Shown here one piece after another: positions 43,641 to 56,672 of a stretch of 64,000 bases of DNA. The notes beneath the pieces are model-generated. The model was not told the DNA's origin. It made no database searches and saw only the letters and a list, made by a program, of their open reading frames with translations. A program made the translations under genes and the position numbers. Source of the DNA: Acanthosoma haemorrhoidale. Its lineage: Eukaryota > Arthropoda > Insecta > Hemiptera > Acanthosomatidae. Position 1 is the stretch's first letter, and each line of letters opens with the position of its first letter. The stretch is from NCBI GenBank assembly GCA_930367205.1, contig OV884015.1, positions 107,138,509 to 107,202,508 of the forward strand, in the 5' to 3' direction.

Positions 43641-46156
43641 CTGAGTTCTTTGAAATAAAAAACAGGATAATTAAAATTGAGAAGCTGCCAGACAAGCATC
43701 TGAATTAATAAATGAAAAGCAATGAAAAAAATAAAATATTATTAAAGAGAATTCCAATAAACAAATTTGAAAGAGCTGTATTGCATCTGCCTTGTCAATG
43801 GACACCCTGAAAATGTTACCTAATTCGGCCAGTAATTAATTAACACAAATTTGAGAACTGACACCGTGAAAATTATTTCCAATTCAGTTTTTTTTTTAAG
43901 TGCAAATAAAAGGAGGAAATTTCCGCAAATCCACAACTTTTTTTAAATTATTTTTCTCCTAGCTTCTCATTGGAAAGCGCTACAATTTCCATTTGCATAC
44001 GATTTTTAAAAAAATTTAGATTAAAATATCTCTACTGGTACATCTGTTAGAAATTCTGTGCTAGAGATAGAAATAGATTATTTTTTTTTTTAATTATATT
44101 GAAACAAACGCCGTAGCTTTTACCCTTTGAAAAGTTACAAGTAAGAAAAAAACGACAGAAAAAATCTAATAAACTAACCCACCTAATTTGGCTTCTTTCT
44201 AGACCTCCACTTGCAAAACTAACAACAATAAGCTAGATATTGTTCGAAATCTCTCCATGAAAAATGATATATACTGAGATGTATCAGAGGATTGCCCACT
44301 GGATGATTGTTGGATGGAGCTTCAGAAGGCTGCCAACAGCTGCACTGATGGTGAGCAAGTGTCGTCGGAGTGGGGGAGTGGAGAGAGGACTCGAGATGAA
44401 GACGCCATGGAGGAAGGAAGAGGCTGCGTGCTCTGCTGAATATTTATTGCGTTATTAAATGTTAATGTATAATATAATAAATTTATAGTTATGAAAGTCT
44501 GCGTAGTGTATGGTCCCGGTTTTAAATAATCAATAGATTAAATGCATATTAATAAATTTTGTACGAAGGTTGAAATGATTAAGGTAATATAATTAAGTTA
44601 ATAAAAAGGTAAATTTTAATATATATGTAGCCAGTATCGTATATATGTAGGCAGTAATACAGACTTATCTGAAAAACCGTTATACAAGATATGAGTAATC
44701 ACGATAAAACATCTCTCGAGAAGTATACTGGCGAAGAAAGTAAACAAAAATACTAAAAGCTAAAACTACGTCTGCTTTAGACAAGATTGACTCGAAGGTT
44801 CCATTGCAGTCAATGCCTCTTGATCATGAACTAACGCCCTTAGAATATACGAAATTTTCTGAGGATCTGTAAAGTAACGTGTACTGTCTCATATCGAAGT
44901 TCCTGAAGTCATGGTTACCAACGGTATAAGACGGGTCCAAGCGGTGTCACGCAAATACAATCGCTACTTTCGATTTAAATCCAGTCTGTATTGGCTAGTG
45001 ATGAAACTATCACCGGTGTTTCCCCTTAGAAGTGTTCAACCCCGGTGAGAAAATAAGAGGTAATACAATTAACTCATTTTCACACTTGTTTTGAAGAGAA
45101 TCGCAATTTAGTTACCTCTCAGAGTTAACAAGCTGTAAAATGTAATGAGGGCCCGATAAGATATACATGAGTCTAGTAACAAAAGCATCTGTCGAAAAGT
45201 AGCAAGTTTTCTTTTTTCTTATTTACCGGTATAGAGAATAAATAACCTTTCATGGATTTCGATCCATTGATTTTCCTCCACAAATAGAATCTGCGTGACT
45301 CCCAATACAAATATATTTTTTTTAAAAAATGAAAGGAAAAATATAATAAAAAATGGCTGCTACGCCACAGAAATGACTAGAGGGACTAGACCCCCCCCCC
45401 CCCGATAGTAGCCGTGATATCGGATTAGCCCTACCCCTTTGATCCTGGAGGGTTCATCAATTACCCAAGGCCCTGGTTCTTAGACAAGCGGACCCTAATG
45501 GTCTAGGGTGCTTTCCTATCATCAGTGATCTCTCCCTCTCTCTCTGCTTCTGATTAATAGCGGCACTGCCATCGTCCATATCGTCCCGTCTCTTCGGTAT
45601 TGAAGATGAATAATCTTATTCTGCCTTTGTCAGTAATAGTCCAATGGCTAATTAAATCTGACAGATTCAACGTTCAGTGGCCTCATCGCGTGAGTTTTTA
45701 ATAATACCGCGAACTTGTTGCCGAGGCCGAAGGAAGCCCCTTTACTGTCAATTAGGTACACAGAGAATTGTATTTGACCTATATATATGTGCACTACCTT
45801 ACTACCTTTTTCAAAACCAGAATAAGGAATCTTTATATATGTCATCTTACGGGTGTTCATAACAATACCATAGATCACTCTGTATATTTTGCTATTGAGA
45901 AACGAGAGGTGCCTTTTTGGTTTAGTCACCGATTATTAGGTTTCTACAAAACGTCAAGTTTAATTTCAAAAATGAATCTACTAAGGGGATTTGAACAAAT
46001 TTTTTAGGACATTTTCGTTGCAATAATATAATGGCTAAAACGGTTTGAATACAGGGTTTGCAAAAGTAAACAATGGTATGGACGAAAGAATAACAATTTA
46101 ATATTAATAGCGACTTTTTTTTTGAAGCACGAAGACATTTGTAACCACTAACCATA
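43641..46156 (+). other. Mostly AT-rich DNA, nothing recognised
   Basis: C13 run at 45391-45403. A 64-codon frame at 44264-44458 and frames at 45648-46155 show no known motif. Confidence 0.45.
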
Positions 46157-46640
46157 ACATCTTAATACACCCTACATTCTTAAACGCATCTTTTCCAAGT
46201 TCATGAAATTGCATAGTAACCTATCCTGCCACCCTAATCCCCTAGCACAGTCTCCACCACTCATCCCTATAATCCTCCTAAGAGACCAAAACGGCAGTGA
46301 CCTCGTGACCTGCTATAAATACGTGGCAGTGCTTGCAATGGTCAGTTTTTCCAATCATATCCTGAGCATCTGTGGCTCTCGCGCTCTTGGTCAGCCTCCG
46401 CTGGCTCTTATCCAGCGACGCGGCTGACGGAGTACCGTGGGGGACTTACCAAGACTCCGCTTCCTCCTTCACACGCGAGGGAGGTGACAACCATATGGAC
46501 TTGGGAGGTCTCTGTGCTGTTTGTAAATAGTGTATGAATGAGCGAGTGAATGAAAATTGTAAATATGGTTTGAATGAGATCATATATCACAATTACTTAA
46601 TGGCCAATGAGGCAGATTGTAATTCTATCATAATAAAGTT
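46157..46640 (+). mobile_element. LINE-A fragment
   Basis: About 50 codons of the ORF2 end with deletions near 46250 and 46330, then the UTR to ATTCTATCATAATAAAG. Confidence 0.87.
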
Positions 46641-48675
46641 GTTTATCTATTATTATTATTATTAAAAGCATAACACTTAAAAATGATAGAAATAAATACT
46701 AATTTAGTTTCCCGGAATACCTCCAGCTGTTGTTCCTTTATAAAATAAAGTCCTTTGGCTCGTTGCATAGGTACATTTAAAAAAATATATTTAGTTCAAA
46801 TATAATTTTAAGTGGCTTATAGACGTTTGGATCTACTTCAGTTGAAACGTCTTAACGTCTTCTATCCCCGATCTAACTTGGCCCTGAAGCCTTGAGAAGT
46901 CACGAATTAAAAGATCTGTGAGGTGTAGTAAGGTGGGTCGGGGGAATGATGGATAATCGTGGCACACTACTCAGAGGCGTTTTCTTGGCGAACGGGCAGT
47001 GGTATTTTATTGTTGGAATATTTATTAATAAAATCGTATAGCTTGTTGTCAGAAATATTTTGCAGCCTAAGTCATTATGACAGATTATGATATGAAAATA
47101 CTATTCTCACATCCGCTGGATAATCTAATGAAGTTAGACAACGTAGCGAAGGAGGACTAGGGTCCTACGCCCGCAAGACATAGAGGGGGGGAGCATATTC
47201 AAATCACGTTGGAGGAAGGGCGGGTAAGCGACCACTAAGTCCCGCCATATTACCAGTAGAGCATGCCGGCCCTATATTAAATTTGACTGAATCGGATGCC
47301 GGATTTATTGGAACACCTTCTTATTTTACAGTGTACAAGCACTAGAAGCATTTTACAGCGACCTACTTTCTCGACTGCCTGTACACAGCGAAGGAGAATT
47401 TTACTTTAATTCCTTTTAATATAAAAAAAAAAAAATGTTATCAAACACTCAAGGGGTTCGTTTCTGCTGTGGAAACATTTGGACACAATTTAATTGATTT
47501 TTTTTTAGGTCCATTTTTTTATTCACAGAAGCACCCCTAGAAAAAAATATAAGGGATGATTGTAAATATTTTTTTAATTTGAAGTAAGCTCTTTATTTAA
47601 TTTTTTTCTTTTTTGTTAGCCAGAATAGAATTTATTGCAATAACACTTTGATTACTCAGTGCATATTTACGTTTCAAGGTATAATTTGTACGCTATTATT
47701 ATTTATAATCAATTCAGTTTCGTTAAATATCCATAGGCTGCTTGTTAGCAGATGTGAATGCTATACTCAGAAAGAAATGAGAAAATATACACTTCCCCAC
47801 AAAAAAAAAAAAAAAACTGGTGCACTAGCAAAAATTCGTTATAAAAGTAATTAAAAAATAAGCGCACGATATAAAGTTCATTTTTTAATAAAAGAAACGG
47901 AAAGCTATTTCAAGAACCTCCCGACTACTGCCCCTTGCCCACAGTAGTATATAAAGGACTACCACTAGCGCCAACTATCTCCAAAGATGGCAATACTAAC
48001 CCATGGTGTGCCCCGACTTGCTAAAAACTAATAAATACAATAAAAACACTGGTATACAGCAGTGCATGTTTAGTCCGACTAGAGAAATATTTTAACTTAG
48101 CCGTAACGGGCTCAACTTTATCCATGTTTAATTGTTTTCCATACTTCCCGTAACCGTATTTTAACTAAAATTTAACCATCAAACTGCGAAATTTGCATAG
48201 ATTATTTTATATATTTGAATGTTCCGATATGGTTAATGGACTCCCAGGAACTCCGCCTAACTCCACCGAACGTAAAGCCCCTGAGTGACGGCTGTGCTTG
48301 TATAAATAGAGGACAAAGCTGATTAGGGTGCACATATAAACTAGGCCGGGATGACTTGCAAATGGCCGACCCACCAGCTGTTGCCACACATACAGTACCC
48401 TGTGCTGGGTTGGGTACAAGGGCCCAAGCTGGCCTCAAAAAAGCTTATTTCAAGAAAACCTATACGGTCACTTTGCATATTCTATCGAATAAAAGACTTA
48501 AAACAAAACAAGTATGCCCTTCTGAGAGCGAAAGATAGCTTTCAGAAATTGTGGACATATTTTATTTAAGCAATGCGTTACTGGTAGGAAGAGGTGACAT
48601 TTGTAGGCTGTAAAATAATATTTTCGAATTTGTGTATTTAAATAATATTTAATAATTCTAATAGATACATTTTTA
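46641..48675 (+). other. Unassigned DNA
   Basis: AT-rich, with GC-richer patches at 47140-47280 and 48225-48440. The latter contains TATAAATAGAGG at about 48301 and overlapping frames on both strands, none recognised. Confidence 0.4.
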
Positions 48676-49220
48676 TTAACTATTGTACAAACTCATCCTT
48701 CATAACGATCTCGATATACCTAACATTCTTGACTCATCCCTTCCAAGTTCATGAAACTCCATAGTAACCTATCCAACCACCCTAAATCCCTAGCACAGTC
48801 ATTGCACTGCACCACTCACCCCTATAATCCTCTTCGGAGATTAAAACGGCAGTGGCCTCGTGACCTGCTACAACTAAGTGATAGTGGGAGTTCTGGCAAT
48901 GGCCAGTTTCTCTAATCATGTCCTGAGCGTCTGTGGCTCTCGCGCTCTTGGTCAGCCTCCGCTGGCTCTTATCCAGTGACGTGGCTAACGTAGGAGCGTG
49001 GGGGACTCCCCAAGACTCCGCTTTCGCATGCGAGGGAGGTGACAACCTTGTGGACTTGGGAGGCCTCTGGGCTGTTTGTAAATACTGTATAAATGAGCCA
49101 GTGAATGAAAATTGTGAATATGGTATGAATGAGAACATTTGTCATAATTACTTATTGCCTAATAAGGCAGATTGTAATTTTAGCACAATAAAGAAGTTTC
49201 AATATAAATTATTGTACAAA
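48676..49220 (+). mobile_element. LINE-A copy with TSD
   Basis: The element spans 48692-49204: ~60 ORF2 codons (with small deletions) and the full UTR. The flanks 48676-48691 and 49205-49220 are 16-bp direct repeats with about two differences (TTAACTATTGTACAAA against TAAATTATTGTACAAA). Confidence 0.87.
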
Positions 49221-51771
49221 TATTTAAATAATGAAGTAATTTTCTATTGTATTTTAGCAATATCATAGGAGTCTATTCATTATGACAAAGCGATTGTTGT
49301 CGAAAGCGTTATTCCAATAAAATATATTTTATGGAGACTGGAAAACATCATATCACGACCAAGTTTTTATTCAGTCAACGAATGAAGGGCAGTTTTTTAT
49401 GATAAAAAGAGATTAATATCACTTCAATATTTTTACAAAACGTGTTCTAGATTTATTTTAACGCCCATTGGGTGTTAGCTATCACTCTGACTTGAGCTCT
49501 TTAATTTTAATAATTAATCTGAGAACTTTAATTTTACAGATTATATATATATATTTTTTTTTTCTTTCATAGCCCCTTTAAATTATACATATATGGCCTA
49601 ATGATATACCACGAGGAACAAGAAAATCATATAACGAGATAGCTGTGCGAAATAGCATTGAATTAATAAATTATTTTTGAACAAATTAGAGTCATGATCA
49701 ATGAGTCATTATTTCAAAGGGGAACAGTGTGGGTATTTGCCGCGTAGGGACCCTCACCCTTTTTTAAATAAATTATTTATATACGTGTACTATAAATGTA
49801 TGTAAATTATGTTATTTAGTACAGTATTATAGACACCGATGAAATGGAAAACCCTTTCAGTTTTACTACCAGCGGAGCAAAAATGAATTCGCCGAAGCAA
49901 GCGATGATTAAGGGGCCTTTGACTGCGGAAAACAAAAAGTTGGTAATTTACGCCCTGGGAATTGTTAGCAGAAGGATTAATGGAATACGGTGTCTGGTGC
50001 AGCGCTCTCTTCTCAAGATGAAAAACCTACTTGACTGTGGATAATTAATAGTGGTAGCTGGTCGGGTTTCATCTTGTGTAACATCGCCTTTGATGACAAC
50101 ATCTTAGGTCACAGGCCGTCCTGTAGAAAGACTTTGTTTAGTTTTAGATCTTCAAACGAAATAAATTAAACCCAAAATGGTTGTTCGTTAGGAATCCCAT
50201 AAAAATTCATTCTAAAATAACGCCAAGCAAAAATATATAATTACACAAAATTATATACATACATATGTATCCATGCTGTATGTACATTATCTAGGGTAAT
50301 TAATTAACAATTGACGATTACGTAGAAAACAAACGGTATTAAATTAGAAAAATTTTTAAGAAAAAAACAGTACGACTCGACTGAAGACTCACTTGGGCCA
50401 ATCACGTCAAAAAAAGAGTTAAAACTAGATTTACCTCATACCTAGGGGACCATTAGTGTAAAACTCTGCGAAACTGCAAAGCAGCTCGACCCTTACGAAT
50501 GGGTTCAAGATTTGACCTGACCAATATCCAACGAGCACCTAGCTTATTACGCTGCCCTGTAGCGACAGACTTTTCACATTACAGTAGCAAAAATGTAGTG
50601 AACTATTGAATAAATAAATTACCTCACACTATAACTATTATAAATACAGATCTAAATATATTTATAATACAATATCCCTGATGGTAGTATAAAACGATAA
50701 TAACCCAAAAAATTATCATTATTCAAACGAGGTGGAACCTCTGCGGTAACCGGGGCTTGGTACGTTTACGGGTTTAAACTAAATCTTTTACAAAAAAATA
50801 AAATATTGAAGCATTCACTAACTAAAAACTAAGATATAAATATCTTAGTAAAAAAACTATTAAATAACTAAGAAATTAATAATAAATTTACGTAGGAATA
50901 GATAGCAATAAAAGGAAAATTTATGAAAATGGAAAAAAAAACTAATAATATTTAATCACTATATCAAAATGCTTTTCATTAAGTGTCTTTAAACGAGAAA
51001 AAATAAATTTTAATGGTTGCAGTCTATCTAGAAATCCCACAAAGAATAGAGTTCAGGTATTTCTAATACTTGCGATTCCTCACCATACGGTCAAAACTTG
51101 CAAGACCTGACCTAAATGTAATAAGACCTTGACCTGTATTTGACTTTGAGGGTTTGCTCTGCAAATTTGAACAATTTCTGTCGAGTTTGAAGTTGAAGAA
51201 GGTGATAAATGATATGTCTTTATGGCTTTTAAAAACAACGACAAAAGATAGAAAGTGCGCCAAAGAAAACGTGATGACATTTCTTGAAAGAAGAAGCCTT
51301 AGATGCCTGAGGATTGTTGGCCTCTGGGCTTTGTAGGACGAGCACGTAGCAGACCTTTCTTTCCTTGTCCTCCGACTGGACGGAAATGATTCCTGTCAGA
51401 TCCTCTCCACTTCCGATTAGGTATCGAACGGCTGCACTCAGTAGCTCTTCCGGAAAATTACCTCTGTAGAGTGGTAAATAATTCCTCTACCGGACCTTCT
51501 TCAGACGCTTTGCCCTCTATTTACCAAGGCTGTCCGATGTGCCACTCTGCCACATATCAGATTGAATCCAGGCGACATTCAGGAAAAATATTTTAGTCAT
51601 AATTATTATTAACTATTGGCCAAAGAAGAAATATGCTGGGATTTCGCCAAGATCTCGTACTAGGAGATGAAACTAGCTCTTGGTAACCATGTACAATGTG
51701 TGGCCAAACTGATACATTGCTTACAACCCTTTGCGAGAGTTGGGCAAAAGAAAATTCATGCTGTGAAGATG
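49221..51771 (+). other. AT-rich DNA with a LINE-B scrap
   Basis: 49558-49595 repeats the LINE-B 3' end (TTTCTTTCATAGCCCCTTTAA). The frame 49844-50044 starts with a real ATG (66 residues, MENPFSFTTSGAKMNSPKQA) but has no motif I know. The rest is unassigned. Confidence 0.4.
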
Positions 51772-51799
51772 TCTCTCTCTCACTCTCCCTCTCTCCCTC

Positions 51800-51875
<76 letters not shown>

Positions 51876-51898
51876 TCTCTCTCTCTCTCCCTCTCTCG
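51772..51898 (+). repeat. (CT)n microsatellite
   Basis: About 125 bp of CT with occasional CCT interruptions. All long frames over it are products of the repeat. Confidence 0.97.
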
Positions 51899-52852
51899 TG
51901 CGCTATAGCTAGTCAGGAATTCTTGGCTTCGAGTTTCCAATCCTGCTAAGTATCATTTTTCTTCTGCTAATAATGGTTGAATCTATACTGTAACGAAAAT
52001 TCCATTATATTCTTCTCAAAAAGGAATTAGAATTTATCTTTGATTTCTTTTAAAATAAAATTTCATTTACCATTACTTCTTAGGTTCAATTTGATTTGTA
52101 TGTAGTTTGTTCGTATTATGTTCCATTCTAGTGTTAGGTTGTATATATACTGTTTGATGTATTTATTTATGTTTCTTTTCAAATCGCAGTAATTATTTTT
52201 GTAAATAAATGCATTTATATAAAACTTATTTGTATATTATTGGTTGGAGGAAGAGTCATAGATCCTCGAGTTTAGTGTGGACCTTCATTTCATATCTAAA
52301 GTCCGTGTTTTCATTTATTTATTTTATTATTATTATTATTATTCTAAATTAGGGTCAAATGTACCCAGACGCTCAACAACCAGAATATTTTCTGGCCTCA
52401 CGTTGAGAGAAATATTCTTTAATTCTCTCGTTGCCTTCACTATTCTACTTGTTCTAGAACTATCGATGGTTTGTTCAATTTCTGCCAACACGGCTCAACT
52501 TATTAGAAACGGTGATTGACTGGCTAAATTAAAATAGTTCGCTAACTCCAGATCATCCATCCATCGCGAGTTTTAACTAGTGTTTGAGTTGAGCAGAGTT
52601 CCCAGTGAGGAGAGAACTCTCTCTCTCAGTTTTATCAGAAATTGGTATTCAACTGAATTCGAGTTCCGTCAGCAGTCGTCCGATGATTTTAGAAAACCCT
52701 TGAAATTTTGAACGGAATCCCCTATTTTCCTTGTAATACAGTGAATCAACGGAAAATATATCTCATTAGTTAATCAGTTGTTTTCTAATCTTTCTTTTAT
52801 CTTAATCTTTCTTGATATTAAATTTTAACACGTTTTGGAATGACTAGCTGGC
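51899..52852 (+). other. Unassigned AT-rich DNA
   Basis: ATT-run at 52322-52345. No gene is seen. Confidence 0.45.
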
Positions 52853-53178
52853 TATAATCATTAAAATCCATTAACATCGTAATTAATGTAGTGTCAATAA
52901 CTTTTTTGCGACACCTTATTGAAATAATGAGCTGTCATTTTGCAAAATAATTTCACTTGATGCCATAATAATGCTGAAAAAAAAAATTGAAATGTAATTA
53001 AGCGTCATTAATTAGCTTGTAACAAAAAAACATTTCTAGCACGGTAGGGTCTAATTAAAACTCGTAATTAATTCCACATAACGTTCTTTGTTAGCTTTGC
53101 ATATTTTTAGGAGAAACAAACAAACTAAAATATTGAAGGGCATCAACAGTGCATGAAACATACTGAACACAGTATTAT
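52853..53178 (+). repeat. Local direct duplication, copy 1
   Basis: Aligns along its length to 54013-54326. Shared blocks include GAAATGTAATTAAGCGTCAT, CTAATTAAAACTCGTAATT and AATATTGAAGGGCATCAACA. Confidence 0.87.
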
Positions 53179-54012
53179 TCGATATAAGTTACAGCCAAAA
53201 AGGTAAGCTCAACCAAACCCATAATTGTGTGATACATCACACTCGACTAAACTTCTTAATTTACCAAGCCCCCAGTGAAGGAAAAGGCCCCTAACGATAT
53301 GAGCAGTCGACCAATCAGCACCGTTGGATCTGATAGGCTTATTCGAGCCTCGTCCATTTCGGTCTAATCATATTGTCTGATGGACTCGTGAGATTGCCTC
53401 CATCGCTCGATTCATGCCGATATTCTCTCTGGAGATTTATCAAAGGATGGTTCATTCCAATCATCGGAGCGTTGTATTTTTTTTATATATATGTTAAATT
53501 TCTGTTTCTCTCTCTCTCTCTCACAAATACACCGGTGAAAACCTAAACAGAAAGTTAGTCAAAACAATTAATGTAAAATCATATTAACAACATATGGTGG
53601 TGTGTAAGTGTGAAAATTATAGGAAAAAAACTATAGCAATTAGAGGAAACTCACTAACACACAAAAAATACCGAAGAAAAGATTTACGAAAGGGAATAGA
53701 ATAAAAAATGAAGCAAGGGAATCAAAAGACGCTTAAAAAGTAGTCTAATGACCCTCGAGGCAGATGTTTTTACAAATAGAATTCTAATGCTCGACAAATA
53801 AAACAAGGACAAAGAACAAAACTGATTAGCTCTTTGATCTCGAGGCTCAGCTTTGTCGAGGTCTTTATGAGGTTCTCACAATTAAGATTAAGTAAATTTT
53901 AGGGATGCTAAATCTTTTCTCTCATGAAAACTTTCTTTTGAATTAGTGGAATGAAATAGAGTTGGTCACCACTAGTCAACCTTTTATTAAAAGCCGCCAC
54001 GCACACATATCA
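53179..54012 (+). other. Unassigned DNA between duplicate copies
   Basis: A more complex patch lies at 53265-53470. Short CT run at 53509-53522. Confidence 0.4.
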
Positions 54013-54326
54013 CTATAATTATTAAAATCCATTAGAATCGTAATTAATGTAATGTTAATAAATTTTTTTCCGACACCTTGAGCTGTCATTTCGCAAAAAG
54101 GAATTCCACTTGATGCCTTAATAATCCTCAAAAAAACCTGAAATGTAATTAAGCGTCATTAATTAGCTTGTAATAAAAAAAACATAATTTCTTACACGAA
54201 GAGCAGGGACTAATTAAAACTCGTAATTCATTCCACACACCGTTCTTTTGCATAATTTTAGGAGAAACAAAACAAATTTAATATTGAAGGGCATCAACAG
54301 TAAATGAAACATATTAACCAGTATAG
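54013..54326 (+). repeat. Local direct duplication, copy 2
   Basis: Partner of 52853-53178, with several indels (for example, loss of ATTGAAATAAT-type sequence near 54078). Confidence 0.87.
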
Positions 54327-54374
54327 TGTGCCCGCTTTTGTTTATTAATATTAAATATTTTCTTCGAATATTCA

Positions 54375-55236
54375 ATTTTATTAAGATAAAATTACAATCT
54401 GCCTTTTATTAGGCAATGAGTAATTGAGATAAAAGTTATCATTCATACCATATTTACAATTCATCATTCACTCGCTCATTCATACAATATTTACAAACAA
54501 CCCAGAGGCCCCCCAAGTACACAAGGTTGTCACCTCCCTCGCATGCGAAAGCGGAGTCTTGGGGAGTCCCCCACGCTCCTACGTTAGCCGCGTCACTGGA
54601 TAAGAGCCAGCGGAGGCTGACCAAGAGCGCGAGAGCCACAGACGCTCAGGACATGATTAGAGAAACTGGCCATTGCCAGAACTCCCACTATCACTTAGTT
54701 ATAGCAGGTCACGAGGCCACTGCCGTTTTAATCTCCGAGGAGAATTATAGGGGTGAGTGGTGCAGTGCAATGACTGTGCTAGGGAATTAGGGTGGTTGGA
54801 TAGGTTACTATGGAATTTGATGAACTTGGAAGGGATATTAAGATCATTGTGAAGGGTTTTGGTGCTGACGTAATAAGGGGCATTTACTATTGTTCTTAGG
54901 ACTTTTGATTGAAAGGATAGGATGCACTTGATGTTCGACTTTATTGCTGTCCCCCATAGCTCTATTCCGTATGTCCAGATTGGCTTAGGTATAACTTTGT
55001 AAATAAGTAGTTTGTTTTCTATTGAGAGGTGGGATGTTCTTCGAAATAGTCTGTACAGTTGTCCAAAGCGTCTGTTTCATTCTTGTCTTTTTAGCCTCGT
55101 GTGTGGGTTCCATGTCAGTCTTTTGTCGAGATGGAAGCCTAAATACCGTACCGTCTCAGACACAGGGAGAGGAATTGAATTTAAAAAGACTGGCGGACAG
55201 GACCTGCGGCAGAGGGTAAAGGTTATGTGGGAACAT
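54375..55236 (-). mobile_element. LINE-A copy, minus strand
   Basis: From the UTR 3' end (TTAAGATAAAATTACAATCTG) back to ORF2 codons near reference position 2590. One of the longer copies, with a ~25-bp deletion near 54835. The right end meets a 39-bp tandem repeat related to the left flank. Confidence 0.88.
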
Positions 55237-55353
55237 AACTATTTTCTATTATTTATATTCTGTTTTATTAATATTAACTATTTTCTATTATTTATATTCT
55301 GTTTTATTAATATTAACTATTTTATATTATTTATATTCTGTTTTAGTAATATT
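55237..55353 (+). repeat. 39-bp tandem repeat, three units
   Basis: Three units of AACTATTTTCTATTATTTAT followed by ATTCTGTTTTATTAATATT, the first two identical and the third with two changes. A similar sequence (TTTATTAATATTAAATATTTTC) lies left of the adjacent LINE-A copy at about 54340-54365. Confidence 0.9.
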
Positions 55354-56370
55354 CGTTAGAAGTTACTAAGTCTTGCGTATCCTTGTACCCTACTGGCCTT
55401 CCGTTCAAGTGTGAAGGACTTCTCTGTTTCCTCGCCTAATATTAAAAATTTTTGTTTTCAAGATTGTTTACTCAAATGACAGTTTTTCTCCATCAGCGTT
55501 CAAAGCGTGAGATTTTATTCATACCGATGACTGTATGGCTGTTCGGAATTTGGCTCTAGGTTAATGTTTCTACTGAGTAGTAACTAAATGTAATCTTGTA
55601 GTTTCCTTGTCTAGGAAAGAGAGTCATCAAAATATACTACATTCTACAGATGTGAACCGGTGTACTTAAATCAACAACTGTGTACGCATCGGTGTATTGC
55701 TGACTCATAGCATGCGTGGTTATCATCACCGCAGCCGGTACTGGTGTCCTTCCTCTTGCGGGATCCAAGGCACTTGAAATGATTTCAAAAGTTAGAGAAC
55801 AGTACCCTTAACATATCTCCTTCCAAGTGCTATAAAATAATACTAATCGCAACAATAAAATCGCAAAGATAATTATGAATTTGTGAAAAATTTAGTTATG
55901 CAATAACGAGACTTGCAACATTCACAGCCTTGGCCATTTCACATAACAGCCACTTCCGTATTTTATTTTATCAAGAAACTTTTTTACCAACGAAAACCCA
56001 TTTAGTTACAATTAAATATAAAATTAATTATGATATAAATGGATGAAAAAATAATTATTTATTAATTAATAAAGGGACAAAAAATAACATGGGCGAGAAA
56101 ATCTAATTTCAAAGTTTTCTTTTGAGCCACGGCTTATCATGCTGAGTTCGGTCCTTTGATGGTAATTTAGTTTTTGTCATGAAATATTTTTATCTGAAAA
56201 TTTTTAACCCGTTCTGATTTGGTCCCAACGTCAAATAATTTTACTCGATAAAATTCGTCCTGTGGATGATTTTTAAAACTAGATTCAAGGATCAGTAATT
56301 TCAGTTATTCTCGTTATTGCATGAAGCGTGAATTCTCTGCTTCCTAATAACAGTCTTATAAATAGTCTTT
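55354..56370 (+). other. Unassigned DNA
   Basis: Nothing recognised. Confidence 0.45.
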
Positions 56371-56672
56371 CCCTGCTATAAATGCGTGACAGCGGGAGTC
56401 CTGGAAATGATCAGTTTCTCTAATCATATCCTGAGCGTCTGTGGCTCTCTTGGTCAGCCTCCGCTGGATCTTATCCGGTGACGCGGTTGACGGAGGACCG
56501 TGGGGGACTTCCGATGACTCCGCTTCCTCCTTCGCAAGCGAGGGAGGTCTCTGGGCTGTTTGTAAATACTGTATGAAAGAGAATGAAAATTCTAAATATG
56601 GTATGAATGAGAACATTTATCACAATTAATTATTGCCCAATGAGGCAGATTATAATTTTATCATAATAAAGT
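56371..56672 (+). mobile_element. LINE-A 3' UTR fragment
   Basis: Starts at the ORF2 stop region (CCTGCTATAAATGCGTGAC) and runs to TTTTATCATAATAAAG, with deletions near 56452 and 56555. Confidence 0.87.

Noticed and set aside
51593..51940. Arg/Glu- and Ser/Leu-repeat proteins
   Set aside because: Translations of the (CT)n microsatellite.
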